Below the pieces are notes generated by a model, which saw nothing but the letters and a program-made list of their open reading frames with translations, did no database searches and was not told where the DNA came from. A DNA stretch of 64,000 nucleotides from Bacillota bacterium. Lineage in GTDB: Bacteria; Bacillota; Clostridia; Christensenellales; CAG-138. Both the position numbers and the translations under genes were made by a program. This document shows positions 1-7,402 of the stretch, one piece after another; position 1 is the first letter of the stretch, and each line of letters opens with the position of its first letter. The stretch is from positions 62,001 through 126,000 of the forward strand of contig JAEWUO010000004.1 of assembly GCA_023459335.1 (NCBI GenBank), read 5' to 3'.

Positions 1-800
1 ACGAGTACGCCGAGAATCGCGGTATAGACCGCGAATCCCCAGAGCTTCTTTTTCTTGACGGCGGAGATCATCACCTTGATGGCGAAATACCCCGTCAGGC
101 CGGCTACGATCATGCCCGCAGCCAGCGTCGTCCAGTGCATGCCGCCAAGGCCGGTTTCGATCGCGTCCGGAATCTCGAACACCGCGCCGCCGAGGATCGC
201 GGGAATCGAAAGCAGGAACGAAAAGTCCGCCGCGGTCTTGCGGTTGAGCCCCGCGAACAGCGCGCCGGAGATCGTGCTGCCGGAACGGGACACGCCCGGC
301 AATACGCCGACGCCCTGCATACAGCCGATGACGAGCGCGTCGGTCACCCGTATATCCTTCATCTTTTTTCCTTTTTTCGGAACTTTATTTCCCTCTTCGT
401 CGGTCTGCGTATGCTTGATATTATCGCTCAAAATCAGGAACAGCGACGTGAGCAGGAAACAATATCCCAGATATTTTCCCGCTTCCGCCGCGGCGAAGAA
501 GGAAGCGAACAGATCCACCTTTTTTGAGAGCACCGCGACGACAACCGCCGGAACGGTCGCAATGATCAAGAGAAGCACCGTTTTCTGAAACGGTTTTTTG
601 ACCAGTTCAACAATCGTTTGCCAGTATACGACAAACACCGCGATCAGCGTGGCAAGATGGAGCATGACGGTGAAAAACATCGCCCCTTCCGTCACGCCGA
701 ACATCTGCTGCAGCAACAGCAGATGGCCGCTGCTGCTCACCGGCAAAAATTCGCATACGCCCTGCACGAGGCCGAGCAACATCGCAATCCAAACCGTCAT
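1..800 (-). CDS. uppP: Undecaprenyl-diphosphatase UppP (BacA family), 3' end outside window
   Basis: Integral membrane phosphatase that converts undecaprenyl diphosphate to the monophosphate, recycling the lipid carrier for peptidoglycan synthesis. About 266 residues are visible and the frame is still open at base 1, so only the last few residues should be missing. The family signatures are clear: GLVQGVCEFLPVSSSGH at about residues 10-26 and the phosphatase motif PGVSRSGST at about 148-156, separated by several hydrophobic segments. A charged loop (TQTDEEGNKVPKKGKK) lies at about 121-136. The ATG at 800 is preceded by AGAGGAA at a good distance. It lies downstream of the YdcF-like gene on the same strand, but a terminator separates them. 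Confidence 0.95.
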   Translation of the reverse strand, partial: MTVWIAMLLGLVQGVCEFLPVSSSGHLLLLQQMFGVTEGAMFFTVMLHLATLIAVFVVYWQTIVELVKKPFQKTVLLLIIATVPAVVVAVLSKKVDLFASFFAAAEAGKYLGYCFLLTSLFLILSDNIKHTQTDEEGNKVPKKGKKMKDIRVTDALVIGCMQGVGVLPGVSRSGSTISGALFAGLNRKTAADFSFLLSIPAILGGAVFEIPDAIETGLGGMHWTTLAAGMIVAGLTGYFAIKVMISAVKKKKLWGFAVYTAILGVL

Positions 801-893
801 AGCAATTCCTCTGTTTTTAAAATAGCGGTTCCATCCCATCCATGCGTACGAACGCATACCTGAATACCGAAACAATCATACAAGAATCCCGCG

Positions 894-929
894 GGAAAAA
901 CAAGCGGAGCGGACCGACGTCCGCTCCGC
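894..929 (-). terminator. Rho-independent terminator of the YdcF-like gene
   Basis: Perfect 11-bp inverted repeat (arms 904-914 and 919-929, GCGGAGCGGAC) with a 4-nt loop. On the minus strand it is followed by a T-run (plus-strand A-run at 896-900). It sits 12 bases after the stop codon at 941. Confidence 0.85.
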
Positions 930-940
930 GGCAGCATGCG

Positions 941-1789
941 CTAGATATCTCCCCGCAGCGCGTAGACGCAGATGCCGACGCACTCCCGCAGGAAGTTGTT
1001 CAGCCGCAGGTACCAGACGTCCTCCGCCGGAATGCCGAAGGCGTTCACCCCCTGCTCCCGTGCGACCATCCCCGCGCGGTATACGTGAAAATTCGTAGTC
1101 ACAAAGGCAATTCGCGCGGTTTCGCCAACGGCTTTGTCGATGACCGCCTTGGAAAACGCGAAGTTTTCCATCGTGTTTTTCGCCTTTTCCTCCGTAAAAA
1201 TCCGATCCGTCCGGATGCCGCGCCCGACCATGTATTTTTTCATGGCGGAAGCTTCCGTGACGCTCTCGCCCGATCCCTGCCCGCCGGAGACCACGCAGAT
1301 CGCAGCCGGGTGATCTTCCATGTATTCGATGGCAGTGTTGAGCCGGTTTTCCAGCACCCAGGTCACCTTGTCCCCGTGCACGGCCGCGCCGAGCACGATC
1401 ACCGCGTCCGCGTCGACGTCGTTCCCCTCGCTCGCGGCGTGGATCATCAGAGATCCGCATACAATAAAAATACCGATTGCGACGGTGTAGCAGGCGGCGA
1501 TCAGCCACTTGAGAAACAGCAGAAAACCCTGTTTCATCTTCGGCAGCATAAACGCGAGAAACACGAGCGGCACGCCGAAAAACGCGGGAAGGATCACACC
1601 GAGGTTAAAGTTTGAGAGGGTAGAGACAATCAGCGTCTCCACGATCAAGACCACACCGAGAACGAGGAACACTTCCCTTAGCGCGCTGAACCGATGCCCG
1701 CGTTTGCGCCAGATGCGGCAGCCGAATAAAAGGACGCCGATCACAACGAGGAATACGGCGAGGATGTAGAGTCTCCATCTGGTATACAT
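941..1789 (-). CDS. YdcF/SanA-like DUF218 membrane protein
   Basis: 282 residues. The N-terminal third holds about four hydrophobic segments (for example residues 7-24, 38-57, 60-80 and 92-113). The C-terminal two thirds is a DUF218 domain: DAVIVLGAAVHGD at about 128, VVSGGQGSGE at about 166, then TEASAMKKYM, a RGI-x-x-DRI segment, NTMEN and FVTTNFHVYRA. DUF218 proteins of the YdcF/SanA/ElyC type are linked to envelope and lipid-carrier metabolism, but their reaction is not established. The start at 1789 is chosen because AAAGGAA lies just upstream; the frame stays open further upstream into uvrA's tail without a better signal. It follows uvrA on the same strand. Confidence 0.85.
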   Translation of the reverse strand: MYTRWRLYILAVFLVVIGVLLFGCRIWRKRGHRFSALREVFLVLGVVLIVETLIVSTLSNFNLGVILPAFFGVPLVFLAFMLPKMKQGFLLFLKWLIAACYTVAIGIFIVCGSLMIHAASEGNDVDADAVIVLGAAVHGDKVTWVLENRLNTAIEYMEDHPAAICVVSGGQGSGESVTEASAMKKYMVGRGIRTDRIFTEEKAKNTMENFAFSKAVIDKAVGETARIAFVTTNFHVYRAGMVAREQGVNAFGIPAEDVWYLRLNNFLRECVGICVYALRGDI

Positions 1790-1847
1790 GTTTGATCGTT
1801 CCTTTCCGGTTATTTGCCGGATCATCGGGGGCTTAAACATCTGGATT

Positions 1848-1884
1848 ATATAACAAGAACGGGGACGCGCATACACGCATCCCC
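1848..1884 (-). terminator. Probable terminator of uvrA
   Basis: Imperfect hairpin with arms 1861-1869 and 1876-1884 (GGGGAcGCG against CGCaTCCCC, one mismatch). On the minus strand it is followed by the T-rich tract GTTCTTGTTATAT. Confidence 0.65.
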
Positions 1885-1947
1885 GTTTCGTCACAGCTTT
1901 GTTACAAAAGCCGCCTGAACCGAATTTCTTTTCCGCGCGGCGAAAAT

Positions 1948-4764
1948 TTACAGCGCTCGCCGGAGAAACTGCCCGGTATAACTGCCCTCCACCCGCGCGA
2001 CCTCCTCCGGCGTGCCGGTGGCGACGACGGTGCCGCCCGCGTTCCCGCCCTCCGGGCCGAGGTCGATCACGTAGTCCGCGCACTTGATCACGTCGAGATT
2101 GTGTTCGATCACGAGTACGCTGCTTCCGGTTTCGCAGAGACGCTGAAGGATTTCCAAAAGGCGCTTTACGTCATCCACATGCAGTCCCGTCGTCGGCTCG
2201 TCGAGAATATAGAGCGTTCGGCCCGTGTCCCGGCGGCTGAGTTCGGTCGCGAGTTTGACGCGCTGCGCTTCGCCGCCGGAAAGCTGCGTGCTCGGCTGAC
2301 CGATCTTCACGTAACCCAACCCCACGTCGAACAGCGTCTGCAATTTGCGAGCGATCTTAGGCAGCGGCTTGAAGAAACGAAGCGCCTCTTCCACCGTCAT
2401 CTCCAGCACGTCGTAAATGCTCTTACCCTTATAATGCACTTCGAGCGTTTCGCGGTTATACCGCTTGCCGCCGCAAACTTCGCAGGGCACGTAGATATCC
2501 GGCAAAAAGTGCATCTCGATCTTGATGATGCCGTCCCCGTTGCAGGCTTCGCACCGGCCGCCCTTGACGTTGAAGCTGAAACGCCCGTTGCTGTAGCCGC
2601 GCATCCGCGAGTCCGGCGTATTGGCGAACACCGCGCGGATCAGGTCGAAGAGTCCGCAGTAGGTCGCGGGGTTGCTTCGCGGCGTGCGCCCGATGGGGCT
2701 CTGGTCGATATCGATGATCTTGTCGAGCGCGGCGATCCCTTCGATGCGGTCGTGGTCGCCCGGACGGGTGTGCGCGCGGTTGAGGTCCCGCAGGAGCGTC
2801 TTCTTCACGATCTCGTTGACGAGGCTTGATTTTCCGCTGCCGGATACGCCGGTCACACAGACGAACTTGCCCAGCGGAATTTCCACGTCGATGTTTTTCA
2901 GGTTGTGCGCGCGTGCGCCGCGGACCACGAGCTTCTGCCCGCTTCCCACACGCCGCTCCCGCGGAACGGGGATCGAAAGCCGCCCGCTGAGGTACGCGCC
3001 CGTGATGGATTTCTCGTTCGCCGCAATTTCTTCCGGCGTGCCGACGGCAACCACTTCTCCGCCGTGCTCGCCCGCTCCAGGCCCGATATCCACCACATAA
3101 TCCGCTGTTCGTATCGTTTCTTCGTCGTGTTCCACCACAATGAGCGTGTTGCCCAAATCGCGCATCCGCTGCAGCGTTTTTAAGAGCCGCGCGTTGTCCC
3201 GCTGATGCAGGCCGATGCTCGGTTCATCAAGGATGTACAGCACGCCCATCAGCCCGCTGCCGATCTGGGTCGCGAGGCGGATGCGCTGCGCCTCGCCGCC
3301 GGAGAGCGACACCGCCGAACGCGAGAGCGTCAGATAGTCGAGTCCGACGTTGACCAGAAAGCCCAGCCGCGCGTCGATCTCCTTCAGAATCTGTTCGGCG
3401 ATCATCGTCTGCGTTTTGCCGAGTTTCAGATCGCGCAGGAAATCCCGCGCTGCCTTGACAGGCAGGTCGGAGAGATCGGCAATGTTGATATCCCCGACCG
3501 TGACGGCGAGGCTCTCGCGCTTGAGGCGCTTGCCCTTGCAGTCCGGGCAGGGCGTCTGCGTCATGAAACGCTCGATCTCCTGTTTGCTGTAATCGGAAGT
3601 GCTTTCGCGGTAACGCCGCTCCATGTTGACGGCGATTCCTTCGAACGGCGCGTCGAAGCTGCCGCTGCCGAACTCTTTTTTATACGCGATGTGCAGTTTC
3701 TCCTTGCCCGTGCCGTAGAGGATCGCGTTCCGCACCTCCGGCGGAAGCTCCTCATACGGCGTTTTCATCGAGACGCCGTAATACTTGGTGAGCGCCTCGA
3801 AATACATGCTCGCGATGGTGCCTTTGGAACCGCTGTTCCAGCCCATGACGTTCACGCACCCCTGTGAGAGCGAAAGCTTCTGGTCGGGAATCACGAGGTC
3901 GGGGTCGATTTTAAGCAACGTGCCGAGGCCCGAGCAGGTCGGGCACGCGCCGAAGGGGTTGTTGAACGAGAACATGCGAGGAGTCAGTTCCTCGATGCTG
4001 GTGCCGCAGTCCGGGCAGGCGTAATTCTGCGAAAAGAGCATTTCTTCGCCGTCTGTAATCGCCACGATGGCAAGCCCGTTGCCGAGGCGGAACGCCGTTT
4101 CGAGCGAGTCCGTCAGGCGCCCTTCGATGCCGGGTTTGATCACGATGCGGTCGATGACGGCTTCCACCGTGTGCTTGAATTTTTTGTCCATCGCGGGCGC
4201 GTCCGCAATGTCGTAGACCGTTCCGTCTACGCGAACGCGCACGTAGCCCTCGCGCTTGAGCTCGTCGAGCAGCTTTTGATGTTCGCCTTTTCTGCCGCGT
4301 ACGCAGGGCGCGATGATCTGCGCCTTCGTGTCCTCCGGCAGAGAGAGCACGCGGTCCACCACCTGGTCGATGGTCTGCTTTTCGATGGGTTTCCCGCAGT
4401 CCGGGCAGTGCGGCACGCCGCAGCGCGCATACAGTAAGCGCAGATAGTCGTGGATTTCCGTCACGGTGCCGACCGTGCTGCGCGGGTTATGGCTCGTGCT
4501 TTTCTGGTCGATGGAGATCGCAGGGGAAAGCCCGTCGATGCTGTCGATGTCGGGCTTTTCCATCTGCCCCAGAAACTGGCGCGCGTAGGAGGAGAGGCTC
4601 TCGACATACCGCCGCTGCCCCTCCGCATAGATGGTGTCGAACGCGAGGCTCGACTTTCCGCTGCCGGAAAGTCCGGTGAACACCACGAGTTTGTCCCTCG
4701 GAATCACGAGGTCGATGTTCTTGAGGTTATGTTCCCTTGCGCCCTTGATGACGATATCCTTCAT
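1948..4764 (-). CDS. uvrA: Excinuclease ABC subunit A
   Basis: Damage-recognition ATPase of nucleotide excision repair; it loads UvrB on distorted DNA. 938 residues, normal for the family (about 940). It carries two ABC modules: the first P-loop is GLSGSGKSS at about residues 31-39 and the second is GVSGSGKSS near residue 640. ABC signature sequences SLSGGEAQR and QLSGGEAQR each precede an ILDEP Walker B. Zinc-binding cysteine pairs are visible (CPDCGKP, CPDCGTS with CPTCSG, CEACNGDG with CEVCGGKR). The ATG at 4764 is preceded by a GAAAGGGAC-type ribosome site. Two LexA-type boxes lie upstream, so SOS induction is likely. The nearest downstream gene is the YdcF-like one; no uvrB or uvrC is in the window. 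Confidence 0.98.
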   Translation of the reverse strand: MKDIVIKGAREHNLKNIDLVIPRDKLVVFTGLSGSGKSSLAFDTIYAEGQRRYVESLSSYARQFLGQMEKPDIDSIDGLSPAISIDQKSTSHNPRSTVGTVTEIHDYLRLLYARCGVPHCPDCGKPIEKQTIDQVVDRVLSLPEDTKAQIIAPCVRGRKGEHQKLLDELKREGYVRVRVDGTVYDIADAPAMDKKFKHTVEAVIDRIVIKPGIEGRLTDSLETAFRLGNGLAIVAITDGEEMLFSQNYACPDCGTSIEELTPRMFSFNNPFGACPTCSGLGTLLKIDPDLVIPDQKLSLSQGCVNVMGWNSGSKGTIASMYFEALTKYYGVSMKTPYEELPPEVRNAILYGTGKEKLHIAYKKEFGSGSFDAPFEGIAVNMERRYRESTSDYSKQEIERFMTQTPCPDCKGKRLKRESLAVTVGDINIADLSDLPVKAARDFLRDLKLGKTQTMIAEQILKEIDARLGFLVNVGLDYLTLSRSAVSLSGGEAQRIRLATQIGSGLMGVLYILDEPSIGLHQRDNARLLKTLQRMRDLGNTLIVVEHDEETIRTADYVVDIGPGAGEHGGEVVAVGTPEEIAANEKSITGAYLSGRLSIPVPRERRVGSGQKLVVRGARAHNLKNIDVEIPLGKFVCVTGVSGSGKSSLVNEIVKKTLLRDLNRAHTRPGDHDRIEGIAALDKIIDIDQSPIGRTPRSNPATYCGLFDLIRAVFANTPDSRMRGYSNGRFSFNVKGGRCEACNGDGIIKIEMHFLPDIYVPCEVCGGKRYNRETLEVHYKGKSIYDVLEMTVEEALRFFKPLPKIARKLQTLFDVGLGYVKIGQPSTQLSGGEAQRVKLATELSRRDTGRTLYILDEPTTGLHVDDVKRLLEILQRLCETGSSVLVIEHNLDVIKCADYVIDLGPEGGNAGGTVVATGTPEEVARVEGSYTGQFLRRAL

Positions 4765-4916
4765 GGAGAGTCCCTTTCGTATTGCCGCGCGGCTTCTTTC
4801 CGGCAGGCGGAAGGATAGCCGCTGTTTGGTCTGTCTGATAAAAATGACCGATATTCTAGTATATCACAAATTCTCAAACGCGTCTTCGGTCGAAATCGAT
4901 GTGTCCCGATTTGTTG

Positions 4917-4980
4917 CAAACACTCGTTCGTTTTAATGACAGTATACACGAAAGTATTTTTATTTGCAAACACTTGTTCG
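4917..4980 (-). promoter_or_regulatory. uvrA promoter with two LexA (SOS) boxes
   Basis: Read on the minus strand, CGAACAAGTGTTTG (4980-4967) and CGAACGAGTGTTTG (4930-4917) both match the Gram-positive LexA/DinR consensus CGAACRNRYGTTYG without mismatch. Between them lies a promoter: -35 TTGCAA (4969-4964), a 17-bp spacer and -10 TATACT (4946-4941). The upstream box abuts and overlaps the -35 and the second box covers the expected transcription start. The layout predicts tight SOS repression of uvrA. Confidence 0.85.
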
Positions 4981-5055
4981 TGCCTTTGTAGAGATTAAAA
5001 CAGATTGTATAAAATATCTGGCATGGGTTTGATAGAAACACATTGTACGATAAAA

Positions 5056-5118
5056 ATGCAATTTATTCACGTCATAATGCAATGTATTATTGACATCTTC
5101 AATCTCGAAGCATATCAT
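5056..5118 (+). promoter_or_regulatory. Promoter of the XRE gene with a direct-repeat operator candidate
   Basis: -35 TTGACA (5090-5095), a 17-bp spacer and -10 TATCAT (5113-5118), about 20 bases upstream of the TTG start. Just before the -35 are two near-identical 12-mers, ATGCAATTTATT (5056-5067) and ATGCAATGTATT (5077-5088), spaced exactly 21 bp, or two helical turns. They would suit autoregulation by the XRE protein; the regulator assignment is inference. Confidence 0.6.
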
Positions 5119-5138
5119 ATCTTTCAGGAGGTGTTTTA

Positions 5139-5357
5139 TTGAAGAATAAACAGATGAAAATTACGCGTATTCAAAACGATATGTCGCAAGAACAGCTTGC
5201 GATACGCGTTGGAGTGACTCGGCAAACGATTGGTTTGATCGAGGCGGGAAAATTCAATCCGTCCATAAACCTTTGTATTTTGATATGCAAAGCGTTGAAT
5301 AAAACTCTGAACGACATATTTTGGGAGGAAAGCGCCGATGAAGCGGATCACGGATGA
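5139..5357 (+). CDS. XRE-family (Cro/CI-type) HTH regulator
   Basis: 72 residues forming little more than one helix-turn-helix domain: SQEQLAIRVGVTRQTIGLIE at about residues 16-35, followed by the typical NPSINLCILICKALN helix. Small single-domain XRE proteins of this kind often control the membrane protein encoded just after them. The start is a TTG at 5139, chosen because AGGAGGT (5126-5132) sits 6-7 bases upstream; the internal ATG at 5154 has no such signal. The 3' end overlaps the next gene by 20 bases, so the two are translationally linked. Confidence 0.85.
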   Translation: MKNKQMKITRIQNDMSQEQLAIRVGVTRQTIGLIEAGKFNPSINLCILICKALNKTLNDIFWEESADEADHG

Positions 5358-5784
5358 AAGACAAGAATACGAAATATATAGATTGGAACACGTTGCGCTT
5401 TGGACGATGTTTTGGCTGTTGGTTGCCAGTATACCTGTCCAGTTATTGCTGTTTCATGAACCATGGATGATACTTGGCGAATGCGTCTCCGTATTAGTCC
5501 TTTCCCTGTTTGTCTTAATCTCATTTGTTAAGCGGGGTCTTTGGGGAAATTATACTGCTCCTTCTTGGAAGTCGCATGTGCTTTCGGGCTTGCTGACCGC
5601 AGTGGTCGGCACCAGTATCGTATTGGCTTGCACAAGAAATGATAAAGAAATTGTACTCTATCTCTTCGTAAGTTTCATCGGTTTGTTTTCCATTGCATTT
5701 TTGCTTTCATACGCTTTGGGAGTCGCCGTCAAAAAACGGGAGAATAAATTAGCGGACGAGAATGACGACTCCCTTTCAGATTAA
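5338..5784 (+). CDS. Four-helix membrane protein paired with the XRE regulator (DUF6773-like)
   Basis: 148 residues with four predicted membrane segments at about 20-38, 43-63, 83-101 and 106-130, a charged N-terminus (MKRITDERQEYE) and an acidic C-terminal tail (ENDDSLSD). The ATG at 5338 is preceded by GGGAGGAAAG and lies inside the end of the XRE gene. Two-gene XRE/membrane-protein modules are common in Clostridia; the DUF6773 label is from memory of similar proteins and the function is unknown. Base composition is more AT-rich than the surrounding housekeeping genes, so the module may be acquired. Confidence 0.75.
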   Translation: MKRITDERQEYEIYRLEHVALWTMFWLLVASIPVQLLLFHEPWMILGECVSVLVLSLFVLISFVKRGLWGNYTAPSWKSHVLSGLLTAVVGTSIVLACTRNDKEIVLYLFVSFIGLFSIAFLLSYALGVAVKKRENKLADENDDSLSD

Positions 5785-5843
5785 GCTTTTCAGGCGCGCA
5801 AGTCCACGAACCGTAAGGGCCGCTCTTTTCTATGCTCCGTTCG

Positions 5844-5875
5844 TTATCCACAGAGTTATCCACGATTGTGGATAA
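5844..5875. promoter_or_regulatory. Cluster of three DnaA boxes outside oriC
   Basis: TTATCCACA (5844-5852, perfect consensus), TTATCCACG (5856-5864, one mismatch) and TGTGGATAA (5867-5875, perfect on the other strand) are packed in 32 bp. The region is intergenic between the XRE/membrane module and the DUF1292 gene, about 9.7 kb left of dnaA. No gene or AT-rich unwinding element adjoins it. Confidence 0.75.
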
Positions 5876-5924
5876 CTTTTTGTGGAAGAAAAATGAACAT
5901 TTTTCACACGGCGTTTACCGGGAT

Positions 5925-5963
5925 GAAAACGGAAAAACCCGCGGCTTTGTTTCGCCGCGGGTT
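5925..5963 (-). terminator. Terminator of the DUF1292 gene
   Basis: Ten-bp perfect stem AACCCGCGGC / GCCGCGGGTT (5936-5945, 5954-5963) with an 8-nt loop. On the minus strand it is followed by TTTTTCCGTTTTC. Confidence 0.85.
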
Positions 5964-5992
5964 TATGAGGTACTTTGCCGGATGAGGACGGA

Positions 5993-6337
5993 TTATTCTT
6001 CTTTGTCGGAACACTCGTCGCAGCCACAGCCGCAGCCGCAGCCGTCGTCGTCGTCCATCGCTTCGAAACGCTCTTCGACGATCTTGGAAAGGGCCTCCAT
6101 CTTGTCCTCGTCCGCGGGGAGGAACTCTTCGTATTCGCCGTTGACGACGATCTTCATGATATAGACCTCCGAGCCGTGTTCTTCTTCACACGTCTCATCC
6201 CCGCAGCCGCATTCGGCTTCGGGATCGATCAACACCGCATACTCCTGTCCCTCATGATCGAAATAATCTACGATTTCCAGTTCAAATTCGTTGCCCTCGT
6301 CATCGGAAAAAACCACCAGATCGCGCTGTTCTTCCAT
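5993..6337 (-). CDS. DUF1292 family protein with Cys-rich tail
   Basis: 114 residues, acidic. The N-terminal part has the DUF1292 pattern (LVVFSDDEGNEFELEIVDYF, then HEGQEYAVLIDPE). Known members are small Firmicutes proteins, often encoded beside yrzL/yrrK-type genes, with no proven function. Unusual here are two cysteine-rich stretches: ECGCGDETCEEEHG in the middle and CGCGCGCDEC at the C-terminus, which could bind metal. The ATG at 6337 is preferred because AAGGTGGTG lies upstream; an alternative ATG at 6358 has none. It is followed by a strong terminator. Confidence 0.85.
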   Translation of the reverse strand: MEEQRDLVVFSDDEGNEFELEIVDYFDHEGQEYAVLIDPEAECGCGDETCEEEHGSEVYIMKIVVNGEYEEFLPADEDKMEALSKIVEERFEAMDDDDGCGCGCGCDECSDKEE

Positions 6338-6547
6338 ACGGTTCACCACCTTACTCATACTGCCTGGTTCCAGGCAAGAATATTCTACCTTATTTCCCTC
6401 GCAAGTACAAGAAAGGAAGCGTGAGTTTGTTACGCTGAAAAGTGACGGTTCTTTGATTTGATTCGAACTTCGTCCGAACGAAAGCAAATTTATCGGAAAT
6501 CGAAATCAGGCCGCCTGTCCGCCGCGGGCTTGCAACATCAAAGTTTT

Positions 6548-6576
6548 TTGCATCAACTTTCTGTTTGTGTTACAAT
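6548..6576 (+). promoter_or_regulatory. Promoter candidate of the DauR-like gene
   Basis: -35 TTGCAT (6548-6553), a 17-bp spacer and -10 TACAAT (6571-6576). It would give a leader of about 130 bases of very AT-rich sequence before the ATG at 6716. No recognisable riboswitch was seen in that leader. Confidence 0.5.
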
Positions 6577-6715
6577 AAAAATATATTTAGTACGTGAGTA
6601 TAAAAATATTGAATGCGTATATTCAAAAAATATTTCAGGCTTCATAAAATATATTTATTTTTCTTCTTGTTTTTTTATATCGCTCTGTATATTATTTAGG
6701 AAGAGGGTTCACGCC

Positions 6716-7345
6716 ATGGATCTGGAATTCTTGCAGCGGCTCGCCAAGGCCGTCACCGCGCAGTTCGGCGAGAGCAGCGAAGTCGTCGTACACGACATCT
6801 CCGGCGAAGACACCGAACACACGATCGCGGTGATCGAAAACGGCCATGTATCCCACCGTCAGGCGGGCGGAAGCGCCTCCCGCGTGGTGCTCGAAGCGAT
6901 TCAGCGAAAACGCGACCCCTCGCTGACCGACGAGCTGGGCTACCTCACCAAAACGCGCGACGGGCGCGTGCTCAAATCCAGCACGGTTTATCTGCGCAAC
7001 GCGGAAAACGTGATCGAAGGCGTGCTCTCGATCAACTACGACATCACCGAGCTTCTGATGGCGGAGCGGGCGATTTCCTCCGTTCTCCATCACAACAGCG
7101 AGCCGACGGTTCCGGAGCGCATTCCGCAGAACGTCAACGACCTGCTGGACGACCTGATCGAACAGAGTGTCGCCAACGTCGGCAAACCCGTGGCCATGAT
7201 GACGAAAGAGGATAAAATCTCAGCGATCCAGTTCCTCTATCAATCCGGCGCGTTCCTCGTCACCAAGAGCGGTGACAAGGTGTCGAAATACTTCGGCATC
7301 AGCAAATATACCCTGTATTCCTACATCGACGCAAAAAAAGATTGA
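6716..7345 (+). CDS. DauR/YheO-like PAS-HTH transcriptional regulator
   Basis: 209 residues. The N-terminal YheO-like PAS domain spans about residues 5-115 (FGESSEVVVHDISGED, then YLRNAENVIEGVLSINYDIT), and a C-terminal HTH ends in KVSKYFGISKYTLYSYID. The family includes DauR, the repressor of D-arginine utilisation. The open frame reaches far upstream, but the ATG at 6716 is preceded by AGGAAGAGGG and begins the conserved domain. It lies 57 bases upstream of ygeY in the same direction, so it probably controls the ygeY-ygeW genes; the ligand is unknown. Confidence 0.85.
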   Translation: MDLEFLQRLAKAVTAQFGESSEVVVHDISGEDTEHTIAVIENGHVSHRQAGGSASRVVLEAIQRKRDPSLTDELGYLTKTRDGRVLKSSTVYLRNAENVIEGVLSINYDITELLMAERAISSVLHHNSEPTVPERIPQNVNDLLDDLIEQSVANVGKPVAMMTKEDKISAIQFLYQSGAFLVTKSGDKVSKYFGISKYTLYSYIDAKKD

Positions 7346-7402
7346 CCTCGGCCCGCTCCCGGCGGCCGCGGCCGCTGCAGAAGAAAGGAAGAGCAATCTA
7401 CC

